Below, in pieces: positions 1-11,220 of a stretch of 64,000 nucleotides of DNA; within the stretch, counting starts at the first letter, position 1; every line of letters starts with the position of its first letter. The DNA is taken from assembly GCA_040437565.1 (NCBI GenBank), contig JBDOQK010000039.1, forward strand, positions 286,938-350,937, written 5' to 3'. The position numbers and the translations under genes are program-made. Source of the DNA: Albugo candida (Eukaryota > Oomycota > Peronosporomycetes > Albuginales). Below the pieces are notes generated by a model. That model was not told the origin of the DNA and did no database searches. It saw only the letters and a program-made list of their open reading frames with translations.

Positions 1-2
1 TT

Positions 3-253
3 GCGGCTAAAGAGGAAGCACTCGCACAAAGAAGAGTGGAAAAAAATGCGATAAGGAGTAATAACAAGAGAAAAAGAATATCGAGGTAGTTGGAGGTGGT
101 TCATACTGTGCATTGCGGTGATTTTTAGCTATAATTTACTTGTAGAAAACGACTTGAGTCGAAATCAGACGAACAGGAAAGAAATAATGATACAGCTCAG
201 CCAACAACGCTTCCCGATGACGTGATAAAGGCATTAGCAAATCACGAAGAGTG
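3..253 (+). CDS. 3' end of an unrecognised gene with a charged C-terminal tail
   Basis: Partial: the gene enters from the left edge. An open frame at 3-85 encodes a lysine/arginine-rich stretch (AAKEEALAQRRVEKN...). It joins by a 60-bp GT-AG intron (86-145) to a second exon (146-253). That exon encodes KRLESKSDEQ... and ends PDDVIKALANHEE at a TGA (251-253). Phase 2 is kept across the intron. The basic, low-complexity tail would suit a nucleolar or RNA-binding protein, but I recognise no domain and assign no function. A 100-N gap follows at 282-381. Confidence 0.5.
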
Positions 254-281
254 AGTGCATTATGGCAATACGGGTCACATA

Positions 282-381
282 NNNNNNNNNNNNNNNNNNN
301 NNNNNNNNNNNNNNNNNNNNNNNNNNNNNNNNNNNNNNNNNNNNNNNNNNNNNNNNNNNNNNNNNNNNNNNNNNNNNNNNN
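282..381. other. 100-N assembly gap
   Basis: Fixed-length run of N between the unknown gene's 3' end and the PFK-2 gene. The flanks do not repeat each other, so real sequence may be missing, possibly including the PFK-2 promoter. Confidence 0.99.
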
Positions 382-469
382 AGTTCATAGCGAGCATCGA
401 TAGATAGAGGTGATATATTAATACAGGTCATTCATTTGCATTCACTCTTCCTTCTACCAGCTTCGTTCT

Positions 470-2064
470 ATGAGCGAAATTGATCCCATTGTATACGACC
501 CTAGAACCGTCACTCATGCTACAGTCCGACGTCTGAATGAAGCTGCATCATCGCGGTCAAAAGTGTGCTCGCGATCGCTCTCAGAGCGCAAGATTTTCAC
601 TCCGACACCCGACAAGCTCGTGCTTGTGATGGTAGGGCTTCCAGCCCGCGGCAAATCCTTCATCGCAAAAAAACTGTGGAAATTTCTCTGCTGGAAAGGT
701 TTTCGCTGCAAAGTGTTCAATGTCGGTCAAGTTCGACGAAGCTTTTGTACCGACGAACAAGATCATCGATTTTTTGATCCATTGAATGAAAAAGGCAAAG
801 AAGCTCGCGAACAACTTGCCATGCAAGTCTTAGAACAGGTCAAAATGTGGTTTCTAAGCGATTCCGAGCCAAATAAGTGCGGTGATGTCGCTATATTCGA
901 TGCTACAAATACCACAAAACAAAGGCGGAGAATGTTGATGGACAGCATGGACGAGTTTGCAAAACAGCATGATTTTTTTGTATACATGGTTTATATAGAG
1001 AGCATATGCACGAAAGAAGCAGTTATCAACGCCAACATCGCACAGAAAATCGCATTTAGTCCAGATTACGCCAAATTTTCTTCCAGCGAGGACGCTATAC
1101 ACGATTTGAAGCTTCGAATGCAAAACTATGAGCGCGCATATCAAGTCTTGACGGACGAGGAGGAACTTAGTTATATCAAATTGTTTGATTTGCAATCCAA
1201 AGTGCACGTCAAAGGAATGTACGTGACGTTGTGAGGATTCCCAAAGAATATCTGCTGAGGAACGGGAGGTCTTGTGCGTAGTTATGGACATGTAGCCAAG
1301 TCAATTTTGCCGTATATGATGAGTTTCCACGTTGAGCACCGACCTATCTGGCTTGTTCGTGCTGGTCATTGCAATGAAATGATGACGGACTTCACACGTG
1401 TGGTGAAAGATCCTTGTGCTGTGTCACGATCGGCTCATTTGAGTGCACTGGGTCTTAATTTTGCACGATCGCTTGCTGACTTTGTGCAGGAGAGGACAGA
1501 AGTGTTGATGCATCCGACGGTGAATGGTTCCTCAGGCATTAATGCACACTGCCAAGCATCTTGTCTTGTCATGACTTCGACGCTACCACGCGCAGTGGAA
1601 ACTGCGGAATACCTGCCCCATGAACAATACAAGCAATATGCCACGTTGAATCCACTCGATAAAGGAGAATGTTACGGCATGAGTATGGAGCAAATACAGG
1701 ACGAGCTGCCGGTACGATCACTTGTTAGAGTGTTACCGATAGTTTGTGAAATTTTGTTCGTTTTCAGGAATTTTACACGGTGTACATGAGAGACCCGTGG
1801 AAGGCAAGATTTCCCGGGGGCGAATCGTACTTTGACTTGATGCTTCGGCTGGAGCCAATTTTGATTGATATCGAGCAGCACACTGGTCCGGTCATTTTGA
1901 TCTCTCATATCTCGACTTTACAGGTTTTATACTCGTACTTTTTGGGAATTCCGATCGAAAAATGCTCCAGTTTGGAGATTCCGTTTCATTCCGTGCTCGA
2001 GCTACTTCCGAATCAGGACGGCTGGAACAAGAAAATCTTTTCGCTGGATACGACAAGCAATTGA
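470..2064 (+). CDS. 6-phosphofructo-2-kinase with degenerate fructose-2,6-bisphosphatase half
   Basis: Predicted to make fructose 2,6-bisphosphate from fructose 6-phosphate and ATP in the cytosol. Three exons: 470-1218, 1282-1711 and 1768-2064, with introns of 63 bp (GTACGT...GTAG) and 56 bp, giving about 491 aa. The 6PF2K domain has Walker A GLPARGKS (residues 56-63) and the family pattern IFDATNTT. The join at 1218/1282 restores the usual linker ending YMMSFHV. The histidine-phosphatase half follows, but the catalytic RHG reads RAG (about 276-278) and the LNEID stretch reads LNPLD. The second histidine (ISHIS) and the TSTLPRAVETAE arginine remain. Seen directly: loss of the phospho-acceptor histidine. 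Inferred: a kinase-only enzyme. It is convergent with the NUP42-like gene, with 64 bp between stop codons. Confidence 0.9.
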
Positions 2065-2128
2065 AAGCCTCACTCCGCACACAACCTGGTTAAGGACTTG
2101 AGGCTTTGATTAGTTTGAAAGTGAAAAC

Positions 2129-3569
2129 TCATCGACATAAATGCATTGGTGGAGGTACAGTCGGCACCATACCAAGAACAAATTCGCTGGCCTCGTATTG
2201 CTTTAAATTCCATGCTTCATCTCGTATCACCGCATTTTGAGAGTTAGTGAAGTTGGCTTCCCTACCCGTCACCGCCACATGAGACTTATCTGATGCTCTA
2301 CCTCGATCGTCAATTGATTTTTCCCGTGTAGATGACTTGTCTGGTACATTTAAAGGTCCTTCAGCTCCTTCTACAGGTCCTCGTGTCGCACTTGGAAATG
2401 ATAGATTGCTAGGCACACCAAAGCAAACACCTTTTGACTGAAATACAGGGGGAGTGGACGCAGGTTTGTCGAACAAAGTTCTAGCAGTGGGCGGTACAAG
2501 AGGCTCATTCGACGACGAAGTTTGAGTTTCGTCAATCATGCTATCCGCGGGCTCGCTGTTACCATCAAAAGTTGCAATTGGTCTTTGGAATATCTGCTGA
2601 TCACTTGGCGAAGAAAATGGATTCACGTTTCCCGATGCAGGTTGGGCTGTTTGACCATGCTGTTCTCCGCCCACATTTCCAAAACCCGTCGGTAATACGC
2701 CAAAAGGACTCAACGATGGAGCCGTCATTCCAAATCCTGTAGTGCTGGCGCCAGTTGCCGTGTTTTCGAATGCGCTGAAGCCCGAATTCACATTGGCCGA
2801 GCTATTGAATGTATTATTGCCAGCAAATGCGCTCTTTTGAAAGGAATTGTTGTTTGTGAGCAATGCGTTCGATGCGAATGGGTTCCCGCTGCTTGGTTTG
2901 TCTTGAAATGATCCCTGATGCTGAGTTGAGGGCAACCGTGAGGCGCTTGCGCCAAATTGCGTCGAAAAAGCTGTCTTTTGACCGCTCGCAAACGAATTGT
3001 TGCTGAAGCTCATAGTCTGTACGTTACTCAGTTTCTCCCCTCCGAGAAGCAGCTTCCGAGCATTCCCATTTTCTTTCATGAGCGCAATAACTTGAGATTT
3101 CTGTTGCTGCTTCAACCTCAAAAGTTCTTGTAAAGATTGTGTCTATGTTGCATAACGTGCTAGAATGATAAACTGTCAGATAAGTGGTGGATACCTGTGC
3201 TATGCAACTTCCAGACAATTTTATCTGCTCGTACGCGACAAATCGAATCTCTTCGGGACTTAAATCATCGTCAACTGCATTGGGAAGCTTGCGCACATGA
3301 TATTATGAGATCTGGTTTGATTACAAGGAGTTTTAACATACCCCTCTATCCACAGCGAAGCCAGAATACGGATACAAAATCGAGCTGGACAACTCATTAA
3401 TGATAATTTCGACTTTCTTCTCGTCAGACGGCTGGGAATTCGCCACAGGTTTGCTACTTGGTTTCTTCGATCGAAAGTCTGAATGAGAAAAATTACAACT
3501 CTTTCCTCGACGACAATTTCCTTGTGCGTAGAAGCGACATTGAATTGCGCTCGACATTCCTCTTGACAT
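2129..3569 (-). CDS. NUP42/NUPL2-like nucleoporin: CCCH zinc finger plus FG repeats
   Basis: Three exons on the minus strand: 3569-3342, 3287-3195 and 3142-2129, with introns of 54 and 52 bp, all phase 0. The N-terminus has one CCCH finger (CRFYAQGNCRRGKSCNFSH, spacing C-x7-C-x5-C-x3-H). A short alpha-helical segment follows (LSPEEIRFVAYEQIKLSG). A long Ser/Asn/Gly-rich region then carries scattered FG dipeptides (GFGM, PFGV, GFGN). The tail FVLGMVPTVPPP resembles the Gle1-binding end of NUP42 proteins. Known for the family: a cytoplasmic-face nuclear-pore component that, with Gle1, activates the DEAD-box helicase for mRNA export. Domain order supports NUP42 over a generic CCCH protein. The ATG at 3569 opens just before the finger, as in the family. 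Confidence 0.8.
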
Positions 3570-4098
3570 CTCGATATATCAGCCAATCAAATGCGAATCG
3601 ATACGTTGCTGAGATTGGCTAAATATAAGCATTACATCGTGCTTGACACTAATAATTTGCAGTCCAAAAGCCATCTTATTCTTCAAAATGAGAGCTATTG
3701 CTTAAAGCACATGCTAAGCGATTTGTCTCTAATTAAGATGCTTTAAGATCCTACCAAATTTAACGCATGCCCGCAGATGTAGTGAATCAAAACTAGACTT
3801 CAAATGTCAAAAGGATTGCATACTTTTAAAAGCGAAATTGGAAGCTAAGCGGGGAACCTAGCATGATACCAGCAATACACCGGGTTGGAAATGGACGTTA
3901 AAGTACCTCAAAAAGTGCGCATCACGTTTAATTTGTCAGCGAAGTAGAGTACTAAGCGAATAAAAGTCGTATGGCTTAATTGTCAACTCGAGCAAAGTCT
4001 TAATAATAAAGCGAGATTGTGATTCGTTATTTCGACCATCTATTTCCACCAATCTGTTATCCTCGTAACAACTCTCTCGTGCCAAACAAATTCCCGTT
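3570..4098. promoter_or_regulatory. divergent intergenic region between NUP42-like and ZNF598-like genes
   Basis: About 530 bp separates two divergently transcribed genes, so both promoters must lie here. I see no clear TATA box or conserved motif and no coding signal. The call rests on gene orientation only. Confidence 0.5.
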
Positions 4099-6285
4099 AT
4101 GGAGCAAAAACGTCGAGATTCTTTACCGACTTGTATCGTCTGTTGCAATGTCATTGACAATAAGGAGAGATTTCACACAATAGGGAAATGTAATCATCCA
4201 AGTTGCTGTAGTGTTTGCTTCTTACGTTTGCGTCAGCTCTTTGATAATTACTCTTGTCCATATTGCAAAATGGAATTGTCGCGTGTGATCACAATAAAAA
4301 ACGTCGAAAAAGACCGATACGACCATTTCCAAGACTGGGGTGACGACACGATCGGTCCAGAACACATTTACGACTCCCTTTCCGATATGTACGTCTTGCG
4401 CTCTCATTATCCTCAGCTCTGCGCTCTGAGAAGCATACAATGCTCCCTTTGTCCGAAAGCTCTCAAATTCTCATCTGTGAAAGAATTACAGACACACTAC
4501 CAACAAACACATCAGAAATTCTTCTGCTCACTGTGTTTGGCAAACAGAAAGCAATTTATACAAGAGCAAAAATTGTACTCGAAGAGTATGCTGCAGAATC
4601 ATATGAGCTGGAACGATATAAAAGATGGGCGAAAATCGTCGGTGGATGGATTTGAAGGGCATCCTCGATGTGATTTCTGTAAGACGCAATTCTACTCAAC
4701 GGTGGAGCTGTACGACCACGTCCGACATCACCACTTTGAATGCGATATCTGTTTACGACAACTTCATATCGAAAATCGATACTATAAAGATTATTTGGAT
4801 TTACAGAATCATTTCAGAATGAGCCATTTTCTGTGTGAAGAACCTGGCTGCCTGGAGAAGAAATTTGTTGTTTTTAAGAATGAGGTCGATTATCAGGCTC
4901 ACATGGGATCAGATCATCCGGGAATCAGAATCAGTCGGAAGCTTAATGTGCATTTCAACGTCAAGAGAGCGAATCAGGATGGAACTGGTAGAAGCAATGA
5001 AGCTGATGAGGAAGCAAACACAGCCTTCAGCTCATTGTCTGTATCACAGCATCCCGAGCCTGTGATTGACGTTGCTGATTTTCCATCACTTACGTCGATC
5101 CACAATGGACCGACACTCTCTCGATGGTCAACACCTATAGAACAAAGGCCAAGGAGAGAAGATTTCCCAGCATTACAACCATCTACCTCCGCTGGGAATC
5201 GTGGATTTCGAGATGTATTAGCTCCACGACCGACGCCAGCAATGTCTGCGCACATGAGCAATTCAGACCCGTGGAGCTATCCCGAGTTCACACGAGCAGC
5301 TGATGCATTGGGGGCAAATAATCCGCTTATGAGATTTGTTAAACCATCAAAGCGAAAGAAAAAAGGGAAAAAGACGGGAAATGTCGTACAGGAATCAAAA
5401 CCTTTTTCGGAATCGAATGTAATGGAGCAGGAAGAGAAGCCGAGCGAGACAAAGGCTGAAGTGATTAACGAACACCAGCCAATGGGGCATCCACCTTCGA
5501 AAAGTGCCATAACTCTTTTGATCTCACAAAAACTTGGAAGTCATGAGAAATATGAAATTTTTCGCCTATTATGTCGTCAATTTTCTCAGTCCGAGATGGA
5601 AGTCGATGCTTTCTATAGCAAGATCCGTCCGATGTTTGACGCGGAAGATTTCGACCAGCTCGTATGTCAATTAATTGAGCTCATGCCCCACTTTGATCGA
5701 CGAGAGCTTTTCTTTGCCCATCATCGGCTTCAGAAGGAGGCGAAACAACCACCAGCACAAGCGAGTCCACCAAGATGTCAAAAGTCCTCCAGGAATGTGC
5801 AAGCACGATCAGGCTGGTCTGCGACTCTTTTCCAGCCTTCTGGTGGCGCTACACCTCGCCAACAAATCTCTCTAAATGAGGTATCTCGAGCTTCCCACGC
5901 TACGTCTACAACAAGAGCTTCGCCTACAACAAGAGCTTCGCCTGAAGCGTTCAATAGGAATGCGGCGAACCCTCCACCAGCGGCACCACGATCCTTTGCA
6001 TCGATCATGCTTCACGAGAGCCCGGCTCCGACCCGCGCACCGCCAGCTCCTGTTCCTGCGAAAGCTCTATACAAATCGACAAAGTCCGAGTTTCCAGAAC
6101 TCCCGAAAGCTGCCAATCATGTTGGAATGGAAGCGGTGACGCGTGCGACATGGGACGAACAGCTACAGCGTGTTGTTGAACGCTCTGCACCTCAGCATCC
6201 ATCCGTCTCAACAAAGAAAGGTAAAGGACGTAAGCACAAGAACAAATCCATGACACTCGGCGAAATCGCAATGAAGTACGGGTAG
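4099..6285 (+). CDS. ZNF598/Hel2-type RING E3 ubiquitin ligase
   Basis: Single-exon gene of 728 aa. The N-terminal RING (CIVC at residues 12-15, CNHPSCC, then CPYC at about 53-56) is followed by a run of C2H2-like fingers (CSLCPKAL, CSLCLANR, CDFCKTQF, CDICLRQL, and the last with CEEPGC), as in ZNF598/Hel2. The later half is low complexity, with repeated phrases such as VADFPSLTS, EDFPALQPS and SEFPELPKA, also typical. Known for the family: it recognises collided ribosomes and ubiquitinates small-subunit proteins to start ribosome-associated quality control. A duplicated TTRASP phrase lies at about 5910-5945. The length fits the family. It starts at the first ATG after the divergent intergenic region. 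Confidence 0.9.
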   Translation: MEQKRRDSLPTCIVCCNVIDNKERFHTIGKCNHPSCCSVCFLRLRQLFDNYSCPYCKMELSRVITIKNVEKDRYDHFQDWGDDTIGPEHIYDSLSDMYVLRSHYPQLCALRSIQCSLCPKALKFSSVKELQTHYQQTHQKFFCSLCLANRKQFIQEQKLYSKSMLQNHMSWNDIKDGRKSSVDGFEGHPRCDFCKTQFYSTVELYDHVRHHHFECDICLRQLHIENRYYKDYLDLQNHFRMSHFLCEEPGCLEKKFVVFKNEVDYQAHMGSDHPGIRISRKLNVHFNVKRANQDGTGRSNEADEEANTAFSSLSVSQHPEPVIDVADFPSLTSIHNGPTLSRWSTPIEQRPRREDFPALQPSTSAGNRGFRDVLAPRPTPAMSAHMSNSDPWSYPEFTRAADALGANNPLMRFVKPSKRKKKGKKTGNVVQESKPFSESNVMEQEEKPSETKAEVINEHQPMGHPPSKSAITLLISQKLGSHEKYEIFRLLCRQFSQSEMEVDAFYSKIRPMFDAEDFDQLVCQLIELMPHFDRRELFFAHHRLQKEAKQPPAQASPPRCQKSSRNVQARSGWSATLFQPSGGATPRQQISLNEVSRASHATSTTRASPTTRASPEAFNRNAANPPPAAPRSFASIMLHESPAPTRAPPAPVPAKALYKSTKSEFPELPKAANHVGMEAVTRATWDEQLQRVVERSAPQHPSVSTKKGKGRKHKNKSMTLGEIAMKYG

Positions 6286-6426
6286 ATAGCGTGAAAGTGT
6301 TTCAGAGTCCATTAGAGCAATACAGTCGTGCTGTTTATCTTTGCTCTGAGCAGCTTTTCTCTCTAATCCGTCCGATTCGACTCACTACATGGTGTCTATT
6401 TGTATCCGACGCAGCCTCGTCAAAGT

Positions 6427-7034
6427 ATGGAGCTACGGGGTAAAGTATGGAGCCGTAATCATTTGCGATTGCTCTACATGCTCTACCGCTTTGCAATGTA
6501 CCCGGGCGCAACCGATCGAGAGGAAAAATGGCTTCGAAGCCTTCCGTTCCAAGTGATTGTGTATGAAGCGATTCTGAATGGGATTCTCGAGTATGACTAT
6601 GCTCCAATGTGTGTCAATATTTTCAAACTCGGCCGTTCTCGACGCATTTGGATGAATATTAGCCAAGATGCTCGAGCTGCTGTCGATGATCTCAGAGAGT
6701 ATGCTCTTGTGAATGCTCTAAAGACATTCAGCGAGGATTTCCAGCCATCGACAGCCTTCCAGGTTCTCATTTGAGCGCTCGCTGTCCATTGCTCACTAAT
6801 TCATAGGTAACNNNNNNNNNNNNNNNNNNNNNNNNNNNNNNNNNNNNNNNNNNNNNNNNNNNNNNNNNNNNNNNNNNNNNNNNNNNNNNNNNNNNNNNNN
6901 NNNNNNNNNNNGAAACAGAGCAAAGCCGCTTCAATGAGGTCCATTGCGCTTCGAGAATCGCAAAAAATCTATCCGACGATATGATTATCTGTGAAGCGTA
7001 TTCTGACATAAAGATTTGCACTATCGGTTCATGA
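6427..7034 (+). CDS. unrecognised conserved-looking protein, interrupted by an assembly gap
   Basis: Exon 1 (6427-6762, 112 codons) starts MELRGKVWSRNHLRLLYM. It ends at a GT-AG intron of 44 bp (6763-6806). Exon 2 begins at 6807 and runs into the 100-N gap (6812-6911). After the gap an open frame continues (ETEQSRFNEVHCASR...) to a TGA at 7032-7034. I chose ATG 6427 because an in-frame stop lies at 6364. The protein is rich in aromatic and basic residues. I see no known motif, signal peptide or membrane segment. It lies downstream of the ZNF598-like gene on the same strand and is convergent with RAD51C. The reading frame inside the gap is unknown. Confidence 0.5.
6812..6911. other. 100-N assembly gap
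   Basis: Fixed-length N run inside the second exon of the unrecognised gene. The flanks do not repeat each other. Confidence 0.99.
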
Positions 7035-7104
7035 TTCGAAAGCGTTTGTCGGTGAATTTGCGACAGAGATCCCTCGCTCGGTGACTGAATATCGCCAAGA
7101 TTAT

Positions 7105-8796
7105 TCAAGAATGCGACCTGCTAAGTGCGGACTTACTCGCGTAATAAATCGGGTTTGATGATGGAACTGCGTTGGATTTGATGAGATGAAGCGCCCGTGT
7201 AGAAGACTAGGGAATGTGAGCGACATTGTAATTATGACAATAAACGATCGACGTACATCTTCCGTGAGGTAGAGTCGTGCTGCTATTGCGTGAGACCAGC
7301 TGTCACCTGCATTCGACAATGAGATTGTGGCTCCATTTGATCAGTAGACGTCACCTAAGGCCGGTATTTCCAACCCATTTTTCGTGTCAAAAGGAACGGA
7401 AAGAAGGCGATGATCACCATAATATTTCGTCGTTATGTAATTGACGATAAAGACCTTCATGCAAGAGAGTAAGCGCATTAACCAGAGCACGAAATCACGT
7501 GTATCATGCCACAATTCGAAACTCGCGGGCGAGCTCATGTAATTTCATTGCTATCGTTTCGGTGGCACGAGCACGCGCTCCTGGATCTTCAAATGAGTGC
7601 CGGAGATGGAAAGCCAGACTATCAATCACAAGCGTGCATATCTGAAGCATAAAACCGTTTACATCAAGAAAGACTGAAAATGGCAACCTCTTGCCTTTGT
7701 ATCTTCTCGCAATACATTGGAAAGAGACTGAAGCACCTGCATTTGCTCCACATAGTCGTGAACACGGTAGTAATCGATGCTTTTCAATATATCGTCGCGA
7801 GTCTTTTGATGGACAAATGTGAATTGGCTGATATGCTGCTTCAACGACATCTTTACTCACACTTATCTCCTCACCAGGTAATCTGAAGTCCTCTACAAAG
7901 TGTGCTGCCATTTGTGCGACACGTTCGATCACAAAGCTACCTTCCGAGTCTTCCGGAAACCTCTCAGCATCACAATATAATTCGTGAGAACCGTTTTACC
8001 TATGTAAATCGACCGGCCGTTGGATGGAACACTCGACGCCAAACACATGTGAATCCTAGCAAGTCGATCAGAAGCGTTCTCATTCATACATTGTACTCGG
8101 ACAACGCACGCAAATTGTGTTTTTCCGAGTCCTGGACCTCCACCTTCACGACAGTAGTTTGAAACAAAGCTTTACGATACCGCTTCTAATTCACGCACAT
8201 ATTTCAGTTACTTCTCCACGAGTAAGACCTCCGCCCAAAAGACCATCAAGCCCTGGCAGTCGTGTGGGCATTTTCGGTATTTTTGCTGCTTCCTATGAAA
8301 TTGGTCAATGTCACTTGCATGGTCAAACACCGACACGCGATGTAACCTGCAATAGTTCGTGTGCAGTTTGGCCAATTGGTTGGCTCGCCTTGGCCAATTC
8401 ATCTCGCAGCTTATCGAGGCATAATAGAACCTGAGCAGCTTCCCTGGAGGTTAAACCTGCCTCTATAGTCTAATTGGTAAAATCTGCGACGGCTCTGAAG
8501 GGATCTGTCAAACCATTGCAGAGTTCTCGCGTAGTGATACCGTCGAGGTCTTTTGCGGTACGGAATCCAGCCTGGATCAGTGACTCTATAGTTCCGCATA
8601 GATATTGTTTCAGTGCATTGTCATCGCAAGAGTCGAAATACTTTGCAGCGAAGGCGCGAGATCGAAAAGCATGAGAGAGATATCGTTCGCATGCATAGTG
8701 ATTGGCAAATATCTGTACAATGGACACGTACACTATGCTTTCATTTGATTTTAGTGACGAATCAAGGCAGATAACAAGGCTGTATAGTATCATCAT
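7105..8796 (-). CDS. RAD51C: RAD51C, RecA-family recombination ATPase
   Basis: Multi-exon gene. Exons I can place: 8796-8514, 8462-8347, 8292-8199, 8143-8110 (34 nt), 8055-8000, 7949 to about 7908, about 7860-7695, 7641-7513, 7454-7355, 7306-7257 and 7206-7105. Introns are 48-58 bp. The intron at 7642-7694 reads GC-AG. The N-terminal helix-hairpin region has GFRTAKDLDGIT and TAHELLQ. Next come GLDGLLGGGLTRGE, Walker A CGGPGLGKTQ, IYIDSEGSF, the Walker B-like LVIDSLAFHLRH, NYITTK (usually NQxTTK) and PALGDSWSH. The pattern AFxxRH and the TAxELL phrase favour RAD51C over RAD51B. Role: RAD51-paralog complexes in homologous recombination. The join near 7860-7910 is not fixed. The first about 70 residues are unlike other RAD51Cs, so the true start may differ. 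Confidence 0.85.
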
Positions 8797-8808
8797 CTTG
8801 AATCTTCT

Positions 8809-8988
8809 CTAATCGTGTGCTTGGTCAAGCCACAACTGCACATGATCGCAGAGGAACAAGGTACGCTGGGAGCGATCTGGAACAGAGATCTCTATAAATG
8901 AAGTACGCGCAGCCTTGATAACAACGTCATCGTCGATATCGGTCTCGATCTGAGCTACGTGGATGTGTGCGACCCAAAAACACTCCAT
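8809..8988 (-). CDS. small open frame just upstream of RAD51C, unrecognised
   Basis: A 59-codon ATG-started frame (MECFWVAHIHVAQIETDIDD...) ends at a TAG 12 bp before the RAD51C start. Its composition looks coding (DRSQRTLFLCDHVQLWLDQ) and an in-frame stop precedes its ATG. It could be a last exon of a minus-strand gene in 9-10.2 kb, where short open blocks with plausible splice sites exist (around 10150-9880). It could equally be chance. No motif is recognised. Confidence 0.3.
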   Translation of the reverse strand: MECFWVAHIHVAQIETDIDDDVVIKAARTSFIEISVPDRSQRTLFLCDHVQLWLDQAHD

Positions 8989-8996
8989 ACGACAGC

Positions 8997-11220
8997 GCTT
9001 TTATCCGCCTTAGCCGCATTGCTCAACAGATTCTTCGTGTAAAGCTTCGATCTAAAAACTGATTTGGCTTGAACATTCCAAGCACAGATGAAAGGAGACA
9101 TGGAAGTAAGCAATAGTTTAAACGAAATACGTGAATAATCATTGGTGTTATGACGACTGAAGGGATAAGGATGTACTCAAGTGATGTACTTTTGCTCGAC
9201 GAAGTGACACCTGCATTTTCTAAAAGTTCCCTTCTCGGCTAAAACGTCTGTGTCTCATTATTGGAGAATGAGAGGGAGAATTTACGCGGCTCTCTATCAA
9301 TTGAGATCGTTTGCCCTTTAATCGAAAATTAGTAAGCTTGTTGTGTAGGATAGACCATAATGCTCGGTGACACGTCCTCAGACACTATGATTTTGTGATG
9401 CGGTATCGAGAATCGTAAAACTTGTAACGATGGCGCTATACTTTTCTTGAAATATCGCTAGGCTATGCCCTCCACAATAGCTATCATTTCTCTCTTTTAC
9501 ATTTTCGGAATCAATCGACCGCGACTTCTACATCGAGTGGTGGAGATTGGATCGTGGTCTGATACCTGTCAACAGCAAACGCAGCATGCATTCGCGATCC
9601 TGGCCTCGAGTGACCACAATCGAGATCTTTATTGCGAGAACTGAACTGCAAGAGAGAGTCTACATCGATGATAAATGTTTTCTAGAGCGATTCGGACCCA
9701 CTCGTCTTTTCTGCTCCAAATTTCTACAGCAAAATTGCGTGGGATTGTCAAATGAGAACAACGCTATTCGTGAAGTCTTCCGAGTTTCTCAAAAGATAGA
9801 CTTTGGCGAAATTATGCTTTTAACGACTGTAACTGCGTTTGCAATCGACGATTGAGGCTGGTTGCGAAGCAAATTACTGTATAGAAGTGGCTGTGTACAC
9901 GGTCGTTTGAGAGAAGAAACCATCGTTATCAATACTGGCGGATCGAGCGCAGCCAAAACGCCGCTTTATCAGGTACGTCGACATAGGCGCTTCCTGGGCA
10001 ATTATAAATAACACATGTCTGCAAGCGTTTACCGATTGAGATGAATGTCTCATGCAGGTCCATCAATTCAAAATGCACTAAAAATACTGTGCATTTTTCG
10101 CTATTTTGACCTGAACCTGAAGCGATAAAGCGAGACAATTGATAAAGTATCAATTGTTTGGCTATAGGGGGAAGAAGAATACTCCGCAGCTGTGTTTACC
10201 TTATAAAATTCTTGTCAAAGGAGAATTGTCACATGAGCTCCCTACATCATCCGCTACTTTCTATTTCATATCTTCTTCTCGCTACGCTGAGACCCAGGTA
10301 TAAAATTGACAGTCTAACTCGAGGAAATGTACAGTATCTCTTCTCTCCCTTTAAAGCCAGATCGCGCTGTTGCACCATTTTCAGAATACAGAGCGCAGAC
10401 AACAAGACGATAAATCGAGGTTAGGCGAATTCTGAATGGAGTTGGATCCATTACATTCACAAGCGTAATGGAATCAAACTGCTGCTGAAATTATCTGGAA
10501 TGACAGAGATAGTCGAGATTTGTATCCAATGGTCGGCACCATCAGCTTCTTACGTCTCATGAGTCCCATACCTGCTATACATTGGAATCTCCAAGGTGCG
10601 TGAATGAGGTAGAAATGGATATATCGATGCTAAATCATGGTTTGTAAAACAAAGTGTTGTAATTCAAAAAAAGATCTACCTCGTCGCGTATTTTCCAGCT
10701 CAAGGCTAGGCTGATGACTTGAGACGGATAGAATATCTCCTCTCGCGTTCTCGGCATGTGAGGCAATAGAAGACACAAAAACACTTTCTGCTTCTTGCGA
10801 TGTAAATTAGTCAAGCTTTTGCAGAGCGCTTAATTGAATGAAGACATCAATAAATAAAGCCAGCACAAAAGAGCCGTATGTAGCGATTTGAGCATCTATC
10901 AACACAGCCTCATGAACTCGGATTACAAATACACATAGAGTCCACAAAACTAGAGTTGGGATGAAATTGTAGTCCCACTATATCTGGAAAGGTTACAATT
11001 CTAAACAATAATGGAACAACCAATTCGCTTCTAAGTCTAGTCAAAATGGAAGTTTATGTAGAAACCATGGTCACATTGTATTCCGCAACAGGATCTTCGA
11101 TTCACAATCTCGAAGACTGGATACACGAGCAGTTGGTGTACTGTACTTTTACTCATCGTGTTGTCGACACAAACTACACAAGTGTAGCTTTATATTAAGG
11201 GGTCAGGTGGCACGTGGCAG
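8997..11220. other. stretch with no assigned gene
   Basis: About 2.2 kb. There are short open blocks on both strands: a plus frame at 9547-9855 of 102 codons, and minus blocks near 9890-10150 with possible GT-AG joins. None shows a recognisable domain. I saw no RNA gene or transposon relic. Confidence 0.5.

Noticed and set aside
3024-3296. Separate small gene in the NUP42 interval
   Set aside because: Its first half is NUP42 exon 2; the remainder is intron read-through.
8461-8490. tRNA-like string (GTCTAATTGGTAAAATCT)
   Set aside because: It lies in a RAD51C intron/exon junction and lacks the rest of a cloverleaf and a T-arm.
9547-9855. 102-codon plus-strand open frame as a gene
   Set aside because: No motif, no splice context, and coding-like blocks on the opposite strand nearby; the evidence is too weak to call a gene.
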